From assembly GCF_018390645.1 (NCBI RefSeq), contig NZ_JAHBGC010000004.1, forward strand, positions 196,994-260,993: a DNA stretch of 64,000 bases. The letters run 5' to 3'. The position numbers and the translations under genes were made by a program. The notes under the pieces are model-generated. The model was not told the DNA's origin, did no database searches, and worked only from the letters and a program-made list of their open reading frames with translations. This document shows, piece by piece, positions 9,339 through 17,213 of this stretch. The DNA is from Ancylobacter dichloromethanicus. Its GTDB lineage: Bacteria; Pseudomonadota; Alphaproteobacteria; Rhizobiales; Xanthobacteraceae. Position 1 is the first letter of the stretch. Each line of letters starts with the position of its first letter.

Positions 9339-10067
9339 TCAGTGGGTGACGCCGAGGAACTGCTGCAGCTCCGGCGTCTTCGGGTTGGCGAACACCTCTT
9401 CCGGCGGGCCGATCTCGTGCACCCGGCCCTGATGCATGAACACCACGCGCGAGCACACGTCGCGGGCGAAGCGCATCTCGTGCGTCACCATCATGAGCGT
9501 CATGCCCTCGCCGGCGAGTTCCTTCACCACCGCCAGCACTTCGCTCACCAGCTCCGGGTCGAGCGCCGAGGTGATCTCGTCGCAGAGCAGCGCGATCGGC
9601 TGCATGGCGAGCGCGCGGGCGATGGCGACGCGCTGCTGCTGGCCGCCCGAGAGCTGGTCCGGATAGGCGTCGAACTTGTGGCCCAGCCCGACCCGCTCCA
9701 GCATCGTCTTCGCCATCGCCTCGGCCTGCGCCTTCGGCGTCTTCTTCACCACCATCTGCGAGAGCATGACATTGCGTCCTGCGGTGAGGTGGGGAAACAG
9801 GTTGAACTGCTGGAAGATCATGCCGACCTTCAGCCGCAGCGCCTTGAGGTGCAGTTCGTCCGGCAGCAACTGGGCGCCGGCGACCGAGATCGAGCCCTCG
9901 TCGATGGCCTCCAGCCCGTTGATGCAGCGCAGCAGGGTGGACTTGCCCGAGCCCGAGCGGCCGATGATGGCGACCACCTCGCCGGGCGCGACGTCGATAT
10001 TTATGCCCTTCAGCACTTCGTTGTCGCCGAAGCGCTTCTTCACCTCAGTGATTTCGATGAGCGACAT
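9339..10067 (-). CDS. Polar amino-acid type ABC transporter ATP-binding protein
   Basis: 242 residues, the usual length for the GlnQ/HisP/ArtP family. Walker A is GRSGSGKST (about 36-44), the signature [15 protein letters not shown], and Walker [14 protein letters not shown], followed by the H-loop MMVTHEM. It is last in the operon regulator - binding protein - permease - permease - ATPase, and overlaps the preceding permease gene by 23 bp, indicating translational coupling. It energises uptake of an amino acid or related compound; the substrate is not deducible. Confidence 0.95.
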   Translation of the reverse strand: MSLIEITEVKKRFGDNEVLKGINIDVAPGEVVAIIGRSGSGKSTLLRCINGLEAIDEGSISVAGAQLLPDELHLKALRLKVGMIFQQFNLFPHLTAGRNVMLSQMVVKKTPKAQAEAMAKTMLERVGLGHKFDAYPDQLSGGQQQRVAIARALAMQPIALLCDEITSALDPELVSEVLAVVKELAGEGMTLMMVTHEMRFARDVCSRVVFMHQGRVHEIGPPEEVFANPKTPELQQFLGVTH

Positions 10068-10704
10068 TGAGCTTCCTCTCGAGGATCTGGGAGGACCTGG
10101 ACAGCGGCCAGCACAGGCAGAAATAGATCAGGGCGACGAGGCCGTAGACCGTGAACGGCTCGAAGGTGGCGTTGGTGACGATGGTGCCGGCCTTGGAAAG
10201 CTCGACGAAGCCGATGATCGAGGTCAGCGCCGTGCCCTTCACCACCTGCACCGAGAAGCCGACCGTGGGCGGCACGGCGATGCGCAGCGCCTGCGGCAGG
10301 ATGACGTGGCGCATCTGCTGGAGATAGCCCATGCCGAGGCTGGAGGAGGCCTCCCACTGCCCGCGGGCGATGGATTCGACGCAGCCGCGCCAGATTTCGG
10401 TGAGGAACGCCGCCGACCACAGGATCAGCGCCACCCCCGCCGCCAGCCAGGCCGGCACGTCGACGCCGAACAGGCCGAGGCCGAAAAAGGCGAGGAACAG
10501 CTGCATCAGCAGCGGGGTGCCCTGAAACAGCTCGACATAGGCTTTCACGAAGGTCGGCCCGATCCGGCCCTTGCCGATGCGGGCGAACAGCAGCGCCGCG
10601 CCGACCAGACCGCCGCCGATGAAGGAGACGAGCGAGAGCAGCACGGTCCAGCGCGCCGCCAGCAGCAGGTTGCGCAATATGTCCCAGGTGGTGAATTCGT
10701 TCAT
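10045..10704 (-). CDS. Amino-acid ABC transporter permease (HisM/GlnP type)
   Basis: 219 residues with about five membrane helices. It carries the family EAA-type loop (EASSSLGMGYLQQMRHVILPQALRIAVPPTVG, about 120-150), which contacts the ATPase, and the early motif VELFQGTPLLMQLFLAFFGL. It pairs with the second permease encoded 11 bp upstream, forming a heterodimeric channel. The end overlaps the ATPase gene. Confidence 0.93.
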   Translation of the reverse strand: MNEFTTWDILRNLLLAARWTVLLSLVSFIGGGLVGAALLFARIGKGRIGPTFVKAYVELFQGTPLLMQLFLAFFGLGLFGVDVPAWLAAGVALILWSAAFLTEIWRGCVESIARGQWEASSSLGMGYLQQMRHVILPQALRIAVPPTVGFSVQVVKGTALTSIIGFVELSKAGTIVTNATFEPFTVYGLVALIYFCLCWPLSRSSQILERKLNVAHRNH

Positions 10705-10715
10705 GGTCGCCTCCT

Positions 10716-11387
10716 TCACCGCGCCGTGCGTTTTGGAAACAGCGTCCAGCCGAGGCCGCGCAGCGCCTGCCGCAGGGCGATGGCGAGGACGAGATAGATC
10801 AGCGTCGCGACGAAATAGCTCTCGAAGGCGCGGAAGGTGCGCGACTGGATGAAGTTGGCCGCGAAGGTCAGGTCCTCCGCCGCGATCTGCGACACCGCCG
10901 CCGAACCCAGCATGACGATGACGATCTGCGACGACAGCGCCGGCCAGATGCGCTGCAGCGCCGGGATCAGCACCACGTGCCAGAAGGTCTGCAGCCGGCT
11001 CATGCCGAGCGAGGCGCCGGCCTCGAACTGCCCGTTGGGCGTCGCCTGTATGCCGGCGCGGATGATCTCGCAGCCATAGGCGCCGAGATTGATCACCATG
11101 GCGAGGTTGGCCGCCTCCAGTTCGCCCATCCGCACGCCCAGTGCCGGCAGGCCGAAGAAGATGAAGAACAGCTGGATCAGGAACGGCGTGTTGCGGATCA
11201 ATTCGACATAGGCGGCCACGAACGGCCGCAGCCAGCCCGGCCCCAGCGCCCGCGCCCAGGCGCAGGCAATGCCCAGCGCGACGCCGAGCGCCCCGCCGAC
11301 CAGCGTGAGTTCGAGCGTGATGGCGATGCCTTTCACGAGGACCGGCCAGTAGACCAGCAGCCAGCCATAATCGAACGCGTAGTTCAT
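10716..11387 (-). CDS. Amino-acid ABC transporter permease (HisQ type)
   Basis: 223 residues, homologous to the adjacent permease: VELIRNTPFLIQLFFIFFGLPALG and the coupling loop EAGASLGMSRLQTFWHVVLIPALQRIWPAL. About five membrane helices are predicted. It is separated from the upstream binding-protein gene by a 333-bp non-coding stretch that contains two tandem 115-bp repeats, unusual inside such an operon. Confidence 0.93.
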   Translation of the reverse strand: MNYAFDYGWLLVYWPVLVKGIAITLELTLVGGALGVALGIACAWARALGPGWLRPFVAAYVELIRNTPFLIQLFFIFFGLPALGVRMGELEAANLAMVINLGAYGCEIIRAGIQATPNGQFEAGASLGMSRLQTFWHVVLIPALQRIWPALSSQIVIVMLGSAAVSQIAAEDLTFAANFIQSRTFRAFESYFVATLIYLVLAIALRQALRGLGWTLFPKRTAR

Positions 11388-11480
11388 GCCGGTGAACTCC
11401 CGCCGGTGAGGGGAAGGGGGAAGAAGGCTTCAGAGGCAAGGCGGGATGCGGGGGCCTGCGTGCTTCGAGACGCGGGGCGA

Positions 11481-11724
11481 GCCCCGCTCCTCAGCATGAC
11501 GGCCGTCCGAACCGTGTCCGTGCATCGTCATCCTGAGATGCCCGGCGTCAGCCGGACCTCGAAGGACGCAGACCGTTTCCGCCCGCGCCACCCGGGCCCC
11601 ACTCCTCAGCATGACGGCCGTCCGAACCGTGTCCGTACATCGTCATCCTGAGGTGCCCGGCGTCAGCCGGGCCTCGAAGGACGCAGACCGTTTCCGCCTG
11701 CGCCACCCGGGCCCCGCTCCTCAG
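11481..11724. repeat. Two tandem 115-bp repeats plus partial third copy, inside an operon
   Basis: Copies at 11481-11595 and 11596-11710 differ at five positions by eye (110/115 identical). A third start, GCCCCGCTCCTCAG, at 11711-11724 runs into the stop codon of the binding-protein gene. Each unit has an imperfect dyad (CTCAGCATGACG against CGTCATCCTGAG) and a hairpin CCCGGC-gtca-GCCGGG. The CGTCATCCTGAG..GCCCGGCG core is shared with the element at 62952. Nothing coding is seen in 11388-11720. It may set the binding-protein to permease transcript ratio. Confidence 0.85.
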
Positions 11725-12509
11725 ATATCGGCCGGCAGCTTGGCGCCGAGCCATTTCTGCGCGATGGCGTCGAGTGCGCCGTCCTTCTTCGCCCCGGCGA
11801 TGATCTCGTCCACCTTGGCGCGCAGCGCCGGCTCGTTCTTGTTGAGGCCGATGTAGCAGGGCGAGTTCTTGATCAGGAACTTGATCTCCGGCTTCTTCGG
11901 CGGGTTCCGTTCGAGGATGGCGGCGGCGACCACATTGCCGGTGGCGATCAGTTCGACCTGGCCGGAGAGGAAGGCGGAGATGGTGCCGTTATTGTCCTCG
12001 TAGCGCTTGATGGTGGTGTCGGCCGGGGCGATCTTGGTCAGTTCCAGGTCCTCCACCGCGCCGCGGGTGACGCCTACCGTCTTGCCGGCGAGGCCGGCGG
12101 CATCGGTCACCGCCACGTCGGCCGGGCCGAACACGCCGTTGAAGAAGGGCGCATAGGCGGTGGTGAAGTCGATCACCTTCTCGCGCTCGGCATTCTTGCC
12201 CAGCGAGGAGATGACGAGGTCGACCTTGTTGGTCTGGAGATAGGGAATGCGGTTGGCGCTGGTGACCGGCACCAGCTCCAGCTTCACGCCGAGCTTGTCG
12301 GCGATCAGCCTCGCCATGTCGACATCGTAGCCCTTGGGCTCCATGTCGGCGCCCACCGTGCCGAAGGGCGGAAAGTCCTGCGGCACGGCGATGCGGATCA
12401 CCTTGTTCGCCTCGACGGTGGCGAGCGCATCGGCGGACGCCGGCAGCGGCATCTGGGTGGCGGCCAGCAGGGCGCCGGCGGCGAAAACGATAAGGCTGCG
12501 GCGGTTCAT
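11721..12509 (-). CDS. ABC transporter periplasmic amino-acid binding protein (family 3)
   Basis: 262 residues. A signal peptide of about 26 residues (cleavage near ASA) is followed by the family-3 solute-binding fold: the N-lobe signature GYDVDMARLIADKLGVKLELVPVTSANRIPYLQTNKVDLVISSLGKNAEREKVIDFT, then VGVTRGAVEDL. It captures the substrate in the periplasm for the two permeases and the ATPase downstream. The start lies 4 bp after the regulator stop, so it is cotranscribed with it. The gene's own 3' end overlaps the beginning of the third partial 115-bp repeat. Confidence 0.93.
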   Translation of the reverse strand: MNRRSLIVFAAGALLAATQMPLPASADALATVEANKVIRIAVPQDFPPFGTVGADMEPKGYDVDMARLIADKLGVKLELVPVTSANRIPYLQTNKVDLVISSLGKNAEREKVIDFTTAYAPFFNGVFGPADVAVTDAAGLAGKTVGVTRGAVEDLELTKIAPADTTIKRYEDNNGTISAFLSGQVELIATGNVVAAAILERNPPKKPEIKFLIKNSPCYIGLNKNEPALRAKVDEIIAGAKKDGALDAIAQKWLGAKLPADI

Positions 12510-12513
12510 GCGG

Positions 12514-13278
12514 TCAATCCTCCTTTGTGGCCGGATGGCCGTGGATGTGGGGTTGGTCGTGAGGCGGTTGGGCGTGGATAGGCGGGACGGAAGGGGCGTT
12601 GCCGGCGAACGCCGCCGGTGAGAGCAGCGCCCGCAGCCCGGCCAGCGGGTCGGGCTTGGCGGTGAGGTCGAGCCCGGCCTCGACCTTGCCGATATGCTCG
12701 TCCATCAGCCGGGCGGCACGCGCGAGGTCGCCATCCTCCATGGCGGCGACGATGTCCTCATGGTCGTGGCTCGATTCCTCCGCCTTCTCGGTCGGCTGGT
12801 AGAGCATCGAGATCAGCGTGGTGCGGGCGGTGAGGTCGCGGATGATCTCGGTCAGCAGCCGGTTGCCGAGCGCGTCGGCGAGGTGGATGTGGAAGTCGCC
12901 GAGCAGGCAGGCCCGCGAGTGCACGTCGCCGGCGCCGATGGCGTCGCGCTCCATCGCGACGTGCTCCTTCAGGCTTTTGAGCACTTCGGCCGGCACCTCG
13001 CGCAGCGAATGCAGCAACCCGGTCTCGATCACGCGGCGGGTCTGGAACGCCTCGCGCGCCTCCTCCGCCGAGGGCTCGACCACATACCAGCCGCGCCGGG
13101 CGCTCACCTGCACCACGCCGCGCGTCTCCAGCCGCATCATCGCCTCGCGCACCCGGGTGCGGGAGACGCCGAACAGGTCGGCGAGCTTCTGCTCGCCGAG
13201 CCGGGTGCCCGGATCGATGCGGCCGGCGAGGATGGCGGAAAGGATCGCTTCCTCGATATTGGCGGTGGCTGGGTTCAT
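12514..13278 (-). CDS. GntR-family (FCD/FadR subfamily) regulator
   Basis: 254 residues. The N-terminal winged helix (about 5-70; LGEQKLADLFGVSRTRVREAMMRLETRGVV) is followed by an all-helical FCD ligand domain (about 85-220) with conserved metal-site-type residues (FHIHLADALGN, HEDIVAAMEDGD). It is the first gene of the ABC operon and is probably a repressor lifted by the transported compound. The perfect dyad CTTGTATACAAG lies 29 bp upstream of its start, so the whole operon is likely autoregulated. The C-terminus is histidine- and proline-rich. Confidence 0.9.
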   Translation of the reverse strand: MNPATANIEEAILSAILAGRIDPGTRLGEQKLADLFGVSRTRVREAMMRLETRGVVQVSARRGWYVVEPSAEEAREAFQTRRVIETGLLHSLREVPAEVLKSLKEHVAMERDAIGAGDVHSRACLLGDFHIHLADALGNRLLTEIIRDLTARTTLISMLYQPTEKAEESSHDHEDIVAAMEDGDLARAARLMDEHIGKVEAGLDLTAKPDPLAGLRALLSPAAFAGNAPSVPPIHAQPPHDQPHIHGHPATKED

Positions 13279-13307
13279 CAGGCTGGGCCCGCACGCTTGC
13301 TCACAAA

Positions 13308-13319
13308 CTTGTATACAAG
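13308..13319. promoter_or_regulatory. GntR/FCD operator CTTGTATACAAG
   Basis: A perfect 12-bp palindrome 29 bp upstream of the GntR start. It fits the general GntR pattern of TNGT..ACNA half sites. It probably mediates autoregulation of the GntR-ABC operon. Confidence 0.65.
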
Positions 13320-13736
13320 GCTGTAAGCAATCGGCGTGCCACAGGGCGCGCGGTGCCTCCGGGCGCGTGGCCCCGCCCTCCGCTTCCTTGCCGGAGCGGA
13401 GGATTACCCGCGCCGGCGTGCGACGGGCAAAGCCCGAGGGCGTGCCGGCTTCGGTCGCGCCGGCGGGGGCCCCGGCGCTCGCGGGAACGGGTGGACCGGC
13501 GCGACTAACCGGAGCCCATCACCGCCGCCTCGTTGCACACGCAATCAGCAGGGGTGGCGCCGTCGCGTGCAATCCGGCCCTCGCATGGCGCCGGCATCGG
13601 GGCATCGGGGCGGCGGGCGGGAGCTTCCCGGGCGCGCACGGCAACGGGCGGCCCGGTTTCACGTGCCGCGGCGCTGCCGCCTCTGCCGGGCGGGGGGCGC
13701 CGCGGGGCCTTCATGGCTGGCGCCCATGGCATGCCT
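13320..13736. other. Non-coding stretch upstream of the GntR-ABC operon
   Basis: About 417 bp between the operator and the 3' end of the cupin gene. It is very GC-rich; the open frames on both strands are mutually overlapping, lack recognisable domains or good ribosome sites, and look like composition artefacts. No terminator with a T-run was seen. Confidence 0.5.
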
Positions 13737-14153
13737 TCAGGCGATCGGGGCCTTGTGCTCATCGTCGATGGAGCGGGTGTCGCCGGTCGCGATGATCGTG
13801 CGCGTCGCTTCCACCGAGCCATAGATCCACAGGATCTTCATGCCCTCGACCGAGGAGCGGTTGATGAAGCGGTGCGGCAGGTTGGCCGGGATGTAGGACA
13901 TGTCGCCAGCCTCAAGCTCATACTGCACCCCGTCGATCTCGGCGAAGGCGCGGCCCTCCAGCAGCATGACGCTTTCCTCGCAATTATGGCTGTGCAGCGG
14001 GATCGCGGCGCCGGGCTCGAACAGGGTGATGCCGTTGATGAAGCCGGTCGCGCCGACCTTGCGGGTCACCAGCGGAATGGTCCTGGCCCCGCCGCCGCGC
14101 TCGCGCGCGGGAATAGCGGCGGGGCGGAGAATGGTGGGCTGCGGCGTCGTCAT
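13737..14153 (-). CDS. Single-domain cupin protein
   Basis: 138 residues with a cupin beta-barrel. Motif 1 is PLHSHNCEESVMLLEGRAFAEIDG (H-x-H, E) and motif 2 is AGDMSYIPANLPHRFIN (H), so the metal-binding set is complete. Its start overlaps the stop of the LLM monooxygenase gene (ATGA), so the two are translationally coupled. A role in the same catabolic step, as a small dioxygenase, isomerase or sensor, is inferred from that coupling; the reaction cannot be named. Confidence 0.85.
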   Translation of the reverse strand: MTTPQPTILRPAAIPARERGGGARTIPLVTRKVGATGFINGITLFEPGAAIPLHSHNCEESVMLLEGRAFAEIDGVQYELEAGDMSYIPANLPHRFINRSSVEGMKILWIYGSVEATRTIIATGDTRSIDDEHKAPIA

Positions 14154-15259
14154 TCGGCGGCCTGCGATTCGGCGGGGCCGAGGGCGGCATTGATGGCCGG
14201 CATCACCTGTTCGGCCATCAGCCGCATCGAGCGCCTGGCGAGTGCGGGATCGCGCCAGTCATGGCCGGCATAGAGCAGCGTGCCGAAGGGCCCCACCTCG
14301 GCACGGAACGCCAGCAGCTTGTCCGCCACCTCGTCCGGCGTGCCGGCGATGATCAGCCGGTCGAGCACGTGCTCGAGCGTCAGATCGGCATCGGCCATGT
14401 CGGGGTCCTCCTTGAACAGGTTGGAACGGCCGTTTTTTACCAGCTTGGTGAACAGCGAGCGGAAGTAATGCACATAGGGGCTGCCTTCGCCCCGGGCATA
14501 GTCGCGGGCGGTACGGGCATCGTCCGCCACGAACACGCTCTTGGCGACCCGCCAATTGGCGAAATCCACCGCGCGGCCGCCCTGCCGGCACCCCTCCTCA
14601 TAGGCGGCCTTGTGGGTGCCGACCCATTTCGGCATCAGGAAATTGGCCGAGATCGGCTCCCAGCCGCGCGCGGCGGCGGCCGAGACGCCCTTGGAATAGG
14701 GCGCGACGGCGGTGATGACGACCGGAGGGTGCGGGCGCTGCAGCGGGCGGCCGATGATGCCCTGGCCGATATCGGCCAGCAGCGTGCGCGCGGTGGAGAT
14801 CGTCCAGTACTTGCCCTCGATATTGTAGGGCGCCTCGGTGGTCCAGATCTTCAGCACCGCGTCGATGCCCTCAAGGAACATCGCGTTGCGGTCGGCGTCG
14901 AGATTGCCGAACACTTCGGCGTCGGAGAGCAGGCCGCCGGGGCTGATGCCGAAATTGAGCTTGCCGTCCAAAAGATGGTCGAGCATCGAAATCTGCGCCG
15001 CCACCGCCGCCGGATGGGTGTTGGGCAGGTTTACCGTGCCGGTGCCGAGCCGCATCTGCCTGATGCGCCCGGCGAGGCTGGCGAGGAACACCATGCAACT
15101 GGTGATGTTCTCGGCGAGATCGGTGACATGTTCGCCGACATAGCCCTCGGAGAAGCCGAGTTCGTCGGCGAGCAGAAACGCCTCCTGATCCTCGCGCAGG
15201 GTCTCGCGCCAATCGCGTCCCAGAGGATGGATGGGCATGGTGAAGAAGCCGAGTTGCAT
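14150..15259 (-). CDS. LLM-class flavin-dependent monooxygenase (luciferase-like)
   Basis: 369 residues of the bacterial-luciferase / LLM family. It starts MQLGFFTMPIHPLGRDW and contains the family segments FSEGYVGEHV, LGTGTVNLPNTHPAAVAAQISMLDHLLDGKLNFGISPGG. These enzymes take reduced FMN from a separate reductase and oxygenate the substrate. A flavin reductase gene lies at 21953. The ATG at 15259 has CGGAGA upstream; an in-frame start 30 bp earlier lies in the promoter. A 45-bp promoter block (15296-15340) is shared with the operon starting at 38835. The substrate is unknown. Confidence 0.9.
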   Translation of the reverse strand: MQLGFFTMPIHPLGRDWRETLREDQEAFLLADELGFSEGYVGEHVTDLAENITSCMVFLASLAGRIRQMRLGTGTVNLPNTHPAAVAAQISMLDHLLDGKLNFGISPGGLLSDAEVFGNLDADRNAMFLEGIDAVLKIWTTEAPYNIEGKYWTISTARTLLADIGQGIIGRPLQRPHPPVVITAVAPYSKGVSAAAARGWEPISANFLMPKWVGTHKAAYEEGCRQGGRAVDFANWRVAKSVFVADDARTARDYARGEGSPYVHYFRSLFTKLVKNGRSNLFKEDPDMADADLTLEHVLDRLIIAGTPDEVADKLLAFRAEVGPFGTLLYAGHDWRDPALARRSMRLMAEQVMPAINAALGPAESQAAE

Positions 15260-15295
15260 AGCGTTGTCTCCGCGAGTTTTCGCACTCACGACGGG

Positions 15296-15340
15296 ACGCT
15301 AGCGACGCACCGGCATCAAAAGAAACGATAAGAACTGATC
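15296..15340 (-). promoter_or_regulatory. Set C promoter block of the LLM monooxygenase operon
   Basis: This 45-bp block aligns without gaps to 38953-38997, 37/45 identical by direct count. It contains ATC-N9-GAT (15315-15329), a recognised LysR-type spacing, and ACGCTAGC at the gene-proximal end (15296-15303), 37 bp before the start codon. It probably carries both activator site and core promoter. Confidence 0.65.
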
Positions 15341-15515
15341 GGGCCGATCAGGATACTTAATGGCCGGTGCGCCTCGGGCGCTGCTCTCGGCTGGCGCACT
15401 CGGCCAGCCGCCTCGTATTTGCACCGACGATCCCCCTCCTTGAAGGCGAGGTGTAAAATCAAACAGGCAACATATCGTCAGCGTCGGTACGTTATATTTT
15501 GTTTGTTCGGTTGAT

Positions 15516-15551
15516 ATGCCGACATGTACTAGATACATGCTTTTTCGGCAT
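15516..15551. promoter_or_regulatory. Long interrupted inverted repeat upstream of TTT system 1
   Basis: ATGCCGA (15516-15522) and TCGGCAT (15545-15551) flank an inner dyad CATGTA-ctaga-TACATG (15523-15539). It lies about 115 bp before the TctC gene in the 407-bp AT-rich divergent region 15260-15666. It could be an operator or, if transcribed, a leader hairpin. No gene is supported in this gap; an 80-codon minus-strand frame here has no family resemblance. Confidence 0.5.
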
Positions 15552-15666
15552 GGGAGAAAATCTAGTCGATTGAGATCGTTAACTTGACAGTCATCGAGCT
15601 GCGTCCTTAGCTTTGCGTCAAGACGTCAAAAGACGCCGCGCCGCAAGGCTCCAAGGAGGAACGCCA

Positions 15667-16686
15667 ATGACTGCCACCCGTGCAGAGACATATTCGTGCC
15701 TGAGGCGCACGGCGCTGTTCGCGCTCGGCGCCACCCTTGCCCTCGCCGCCGTCCCCGGCGCCCTGCGCGCACAGACCGCGCCGACCGGGCCGATCGAGAT
15801 CACCACCGGCACCAGCCCCGGCGGCACGCCCGACGTGCTGATGCGCCGGGCCGCCAAGATCCTCAACGAACAGAAGATCATCACCAACCCGCTGCTGGTG
15901 CAGAACCGCACCGGCGGCTCGTGGATGGTCGCGGCCAATTTCGTGCTGTCGAAGAAGGGCGACAAGAACGTCGTGCTGTGCATCGCCCAGCCGATCCTGA
16001 CCACGCCGATCACCCAGGGACTGCCCACGGTCTATGACCAGCTGACCCCGATCAGCATGTTCATCCAGGGCGACCTGGTGCTCGTGGTGCAGCCGTCGTC
16101 GCCGGTGAAGAACCTGAAGGAGCTGGTCGCGCTGGCCGCCCAGCGCGAGCGCGGCGTCAAGGTGGCGGGGGCGCAGAGCGGCTCGACCGACCACATGGTC
16201 GCCGGCCTGCTGGAGAAGGCCGGCAATATCAAGCTCAACTACGTGCCGTTCGACGGCGGCGGCGCGGCGCAGGCGGCGTTCCTCGGCGGCAATGTCGAAC
16301 TGATGACGCTGACGCCCAGCGAGGCGCTGCCGCTGGTCGAAAGCGACAAGGCCAGGATCATCGCCATCCTGTCCGACACCCGCCGCACCGAGCCCGCGCT
16401 CAAGGACATCCCGACCGCCCGCGAGCAGGGCTACGACGTGGTGTGGGGCCAGTCCTGGGGCCTCGCCGGGCCGCCGGACCTCGATGCCGGCACGGTGGCG
16501 TTCTGGGACGACGCCATCGCCAAGCTGGTCGCCACGCCGGAATGGCAGGCGAGCATCAAGGACAACTTCCTGCGCAGCGAGGTGGTGCCGGCCGCCGAGG
16601 CCAAGGCTCATCTCGCCAAGCTGCATCAGGAGCACCTCGCCGTGCTGCGCGACCTCGGCCTCGCCAAGGCGACGCCGGTCCAGTGA
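15667..16686 (+). CDS. TTT transporter substrate-binding protein (Bug/TctC), system 1
   Basis: 339 residues. A signal peptide ending near ALRA (35) is followed by the Bug fold: PIEITTGTSPGGTPDVLMRRAAKIL, the substrate loop region, and VPFDGGGAAQAAFLGGNVE. It captures a carboxylated substrate for the TctAB permease encoded next. ATG 15667 has AAGGAGGA 6 bp upstream. The operon continues with tctB, tctA, a decarboxylase-like gene and a dehydrogenase gene, suggesting these enzymes act on the imported acid. Confidence 0.92.
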   Translation: MTATRAETYSCLRRTALFALGATLALAAVPGALRAQTAPTGPIEITTGTSPGGTPDVLMRRAAKILNEQKIITNPLLVQNRTGGSWMVAANFVLSKKGDKNVVLCIAQPILTTPITQGLPTVYDQLTPISMFIQGDLVLVVQPSSPVKNLKELVALAAQRERGVKVAGAQSGSTDHMVAGLLEKAGNIKLNYVPFDGGGAAQAAFLGGNVELMTLTPSEALPLVESDKARIIAILSDTRRTEPALKDIPTAREQGYDVVWGQSWGLAGPPDLDAGTVAFWDDAIAKLVATPEWQASIKDNFLRSEVVPAAEAKAHLAKLHQEHLAVLRDLGLAKATPVQ

Positions 16687-16733
16687 CGCGCACCGGCCGT
16701 TCGGCCGGCGGATTCGGAAGGCGGGAGCCCAGC

Positions 16734-17186
16734 ATGAAGACGGTCGATATCGTCACGGCGCTGATCGTGATCGCGCTGTCCTCTTTCGTCATGCTGGGCA
16801 CGCGGCATCTCGCATACTGGAGCGAGTTCGCCCCCGGATCGGCGTTCGCGCCGTTCTGGGTGGGCGCCGCGGGGGTGGTGCTTGGGCTGCTGCTGCTCGT
16901 CGCCACGCTGCGGCGCGAGGCGCACGAACCGAACGGCTTCCCCGACCGGCTTGGCTTCTGCCGTGTCCTCGGCGTCGCCGCCGGGCTGTGGCTGATGGTG
17001 GTGGCGGTGCCGTTCGTCGGCTTCATCGCGGCCGGCACCGCCTTCTGCCTCGTCCTGCTGCTGCTGATCGAAAGGCGGCCCCTCGTCCCGAGCCTCGCCA
17101 CCACGGCGGTCGCCGTCGGCATCGTCTATGGCGTGTTCGTCGCCTGGCTCGGCATCTCACTTCCGCAAGGTCTGCTCGGCATCTGA
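16734..17186 (+). CDS. TTT transporter small membrane subunit (TctB), system 1
   Basis: 150 residues with four hydrophobic helices, the typical TctB layout: MKTVDIVTALIVIALSSFVML, then ASAFAPFWVGAAGVVLGLLLLVA and two C-terminal helices. The start ATG at 16734 has GGGAG upstream. It lies between the binding protein and the large TctA subunit genes and is needed for the secondary transporter complex. Confidence 0.88.
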   Translation: MKTVDIVTALIVIALSSFVMLGTRHLAYWSEFAPGSAFAPFWVGAAGVVLGLLLLVATLRREAHEPNGFPDRLGFCRVLGVAAGLWLMVVAVPFVGFIAAGTAFCLVLLLLIERRPLVPSLATTAVAVGIVYGVFVAWLGISLPQGLLGI

Positions 17187-17213
17187 CTGCCGTGCCCGCA
17201 TCAGGAACCGCGT

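Noticed and set aside
15299-15538. 79-codon minus-strand frame in the LLM/TTT1 intergenic gap
   Set aside because: It overlaps the conserved promoter block and inverted repeat, has no clear ribosome site and no recognisable domain.
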